DNA of 64,000 nt from Thermogemmatispora carboxidivorans (GTDB lineage Bacteria > Chloroflexota > Ktedonobacteria > Ktedonobacterales > Ktedonobacteraceae), in assembly GCF_000702505.1 (NCBI RefSeq), contig NZ_JNIM01000001.1:620001-684000 (forward strand), given 5' to 3'. Made by a program: the position numbers and the translations under genes. The notes under the pieces were generated by a model. That model made no database searches. It saw only the letters and a list, made by a program, of their open reading frames with translations, and was not told the DNA's origin. Position 1 is the stretch's first letter. The number at the start of each line of letters is the position of its first letter. Shown here piece by piece: positions 62,536-64,000 of this stretch.

Positions 62536-62919
62536 GGCGCAATCTCCTACTTAAAGGCTATTCCTCGCGGCTATTATAGCATCATTCCCTGTCTCATGTC
62601 ATTGGTACGTGGCTTTTTTCATCGCTCCCATCTCGGGAAACCTGTGTTGATAAACCGGGTACGATATGGCAATAGATCACTCTTCGAGCACACACGCCGG
62701 CGCTTCTTGCTTCGCAGGCCAGGAACGCATATAGTGATAGCGTACGCTCGCCGACATCCTTCAGCGTTGCGCGGGGACGATCTGCTGTGCAAAGGCCCTT
62801 TTCCAAGAAGATGGTACCAGTATTCCTTACTGTTAAAGAACGCTCTTTTCTTTCTGAGTGGGAAGGTTCCTGTAATGTCTGGCTTTATTTGATCAATCTT
62901 GATGAGAAGGAGACACTCG

Positions 62920-63729
62920 ATGGGAACTATTCGCGGTGTACTGCTGGATATCGATGGCGTGCTGCATGTGAGTATGCAGCCCATTGAGGGTGCCGCTCAG
63001 GCGCTGCGCTGGCTAGAGCAGCAGGGGTATCGCTATGCCTTCGTCACCAATACTACAACTATGGCCCGTCCAACGCTGGCGCAACGTCTCCAGGCGATCG
63101 GGCTGCCGGTCTCTGCTGAGCAGCTTATTACGGCTCCTGTCGCTACCGCGGCCTATGTGCGCCATGCCTACCCAGGCAAACGCTGCTGGCTGCTCAGCAA
63201 GGGAGATACGGCGGCTGATTTCGCTGGCATTGAGTTGGTTGAGCCTGACAGCTCGGAAGCGGAACACGTCGATGTCGTGGTGATCGGAGGGGCCGAGGAG
63301 CTCCTTTCCTACGAGAATATGAACCGTGCTTTTCGCCTGCTGATGGCTGGGGCCGATCTGGTCGCCATGCATAAAAACCTCTACTGGCGTGTGAGCGATG
63401 GGTTGCGCCTCGATAGTGGGCCATTCGTCTCGGCTCTAGAGCTGGCCTCTGGCAAGCAGGCTGTGGTTATTGGAAAGCCGGAGCGAGCCTTCTTCGCGGA
63501 AGCTGTACGCTTGCTTGGAACGGAGCCAGAGGAGACGCTGATGGTAGGAGACGATCTTGTCAATGACGTCCAGGGAGCCAGACGGGCCGGCCTGCGGGCC
63601 TTGCTCGTCTGCACTGGCAAGCACGGACCGGATACGCCTCTGCTGAGGGAGTGCCCACTAGAGGAGCGTCCCGAGGCGCTGCTGCCTTCGGTGGCAGCTT
63701 TACCTGACTATCTTGCTGGCCAGGGCTGA
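62920..63729 (+). CDS. HAD-IIA family phosphatase (NagD/LHPP-like)
   Basis: A 269-residue haloacid-dehalogenase hydrolase of subfamily IIA: motif I LLDIDGVL (Asp nucleophile and general acid), motif II FVTNTTT, Lys in IGKPE, motif IV MVGDDLVNDVQGA, and a mid-size C2 cap containing MHKNLYWRVSDGL. Members dephosphorylate small phosphates such as phospholysine, pyrophosphate, glycerol phosphate or UMP. The LHPP/TIGR01458-like look does not fix the substrate. Start at the ATG at 62920 behind AAGGAG; a start 21 bases upstream lacks a site. The 62.54-62.92 kb spacer shows no gene. Confidence 0.9.
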   Translation: MGTIRGVLLDIDGVLHVSMQPIEGAAQALRWLEQQGYRYAFVTNTTTMARPTLAQRLQAIGLPVSAEQLITAPVATAAYVRHAYPGKRCWLLSKGDTAADFAGIELVEPDSSEAEHVDVVVIGGAEELLSYENMNRAFRLLMAGADLVAMHKNLYWRVSDGLRLDSGPFVSALELASGKQAVVIGKPERAFFAEAVRLLGTEPEETLMVGDDLVNDVQGARRAGLRALLVCTGKHGPDTPLLRECPLEERPEALLPSVAALPDYLAGQG

Positions 63730-63790
63730 GGGAGGCCGATCAAGGCCAGCGGCCTGGCTCGCCCTCGCCTTCCGGGAAAAAAGCGGCGAG

Positions 63791-64000
63791 CTAGCTCGTT
63801 GCCTCCTCTCCGTCCTTCGTCTCCGTTGGCGCCTGCTGGCCGTTGATCAGTTCAAAGCGCATTTCAATATTGCCGAAGCGGAGGATGTCGCCGTGCTTGA
63901 GCGCCCGCTCTTCGCCTGGCAGTAGAAAGCGACCATTGAGACGGGTGCGGTTCCGTGAGTGGAGGTCCTCGATGGTAAAGGTGCCTTGCCGGTTGCGGAT
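63791..64000 (-). CDS. C-terminal part of an FHA-domain protein (runs off the window)
   Basis: The 69 codons before the TAG at 63791-63793 read IRNRQGTFTIEDLHSRNRTR, then LNGRFLLPGEE and HGDILRFGNIEMRFEL. This is the second half of an FHA domain, with the conserved Asn-Gly after RTR. It is closely similar to the FHA tail of the kinase at 61321-62535 (GTFTVEDLNALNKTRLNG). The rest lies beyond position 64000, so it is most likely another kinase-FHA or FHA protein. The 20-residue acidic C-terminal tail (TETKDGEEATS) is not shared. It is convergent with the HAD gene. Confidence 0.88.
   Translation of the reverse strand: MRNRQGTFTIEDLHSRNRTRLNGRFLLPGEERALKHGDILRFGNIEMRFELINGQQAPTETKDGEEATS

Overview
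The window looks like chromosome of a GC-rich Chloroflexota bacterium of the class Ktedonobacteria, most like a Thermogemmatispora-type genome. This is inferred from gene content, not from a database search. The clues are lipoproteins with monoderm-type lipoboxes, many zinc-ribbon/TM/FHA proteins, Ser/Thr kinases carrying FHA or zinc-ribbon tails, a T-box leader, an F420/FMN luciferase-like oxidoreductase and a TIGR00027-type methyltransferase expansion. I found no rRNA, tRNA, CRISPR array, transposase or phage gene.

Layout. 0-4.4 kb: a minus-strand arginine operon (argG2-argH-argG1) behind a T-box leader with terminator. 4.4-12.4 kb: a DUF1648 membrane protein between two inverted copies of a ~140-bp repeat, a luciferase-like oxidoreductase, PEP carboxylase and a secreted GH18 chitinase. 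12.9-22.2 kb (+): a Na+/H+ antiporter behind a possible structured leader, a TPR protein, an ammonium transporter with an unusual N-terminal membrane/PH-like extension, and the glutamate synthase large subunit, so a nitrogen/ion-homeostasis block. 22.2-29.8 kb (-): DHA2 drug exporter, TetR regulator with a palindromic operator, MurA with Asp in place of the fosfomycin-target Cys, a carotenoid-desaturase-like flavoprotein and FHA/zinc-ribbon proteins. 30-35.5 kb: a lipoprotein, dnaA, an SDR with its Shine-Dalgarno in a hairpin, and a QueA-like protein.

35.7-48.1 kb is the most unusual part. This 12.4-kb, entirely minus-strand cluster holds one ABC ATPase, one ABC permease, four intact and two degenerate NMT1/THI5-like substrate-binding lipoproteins (called S1, S2, S3', S4', S5, S6 in coordinate order) and four intact plus one core-deleted TIGR00027/LCMT-like SAM-dependent methyltransferases (M1, M2, M3', M4, M5). 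Methyltransferase and binding-protein genes are interleaved. They show recent block duplication, patchwork identity (gene conversion) and in-frame loss of catalytic or binding cores. I read it as a rapidly diversifying uptake-plus-methylation system with one membrane channel, exchangeable receptors and exchangeable methyltransferases; the substrate is unknown. Just outside it, a + strand promoter drives a ~100-nt RNA with two crossing 8-bp helices and a U-rich 3' end, which is a riboswitch/sRNA candidate.

48.6-64 kb: signalling and envelope genes. These are an uncharacterised winged-helix-like protein, a HAMP-like membrane protein, a DnaJ/zinc protein, a DapA-family aldolase, two paralogous zinc-ribbon/TM proteins with a shared extracellular domain, a GAF-GAF HisKA_2 kinase with a single-domain response regulator, two Ser/Thr kinases, FHA proteins, a HAD-IIA phosphatase and a truncated FHA gene running off the right edge.
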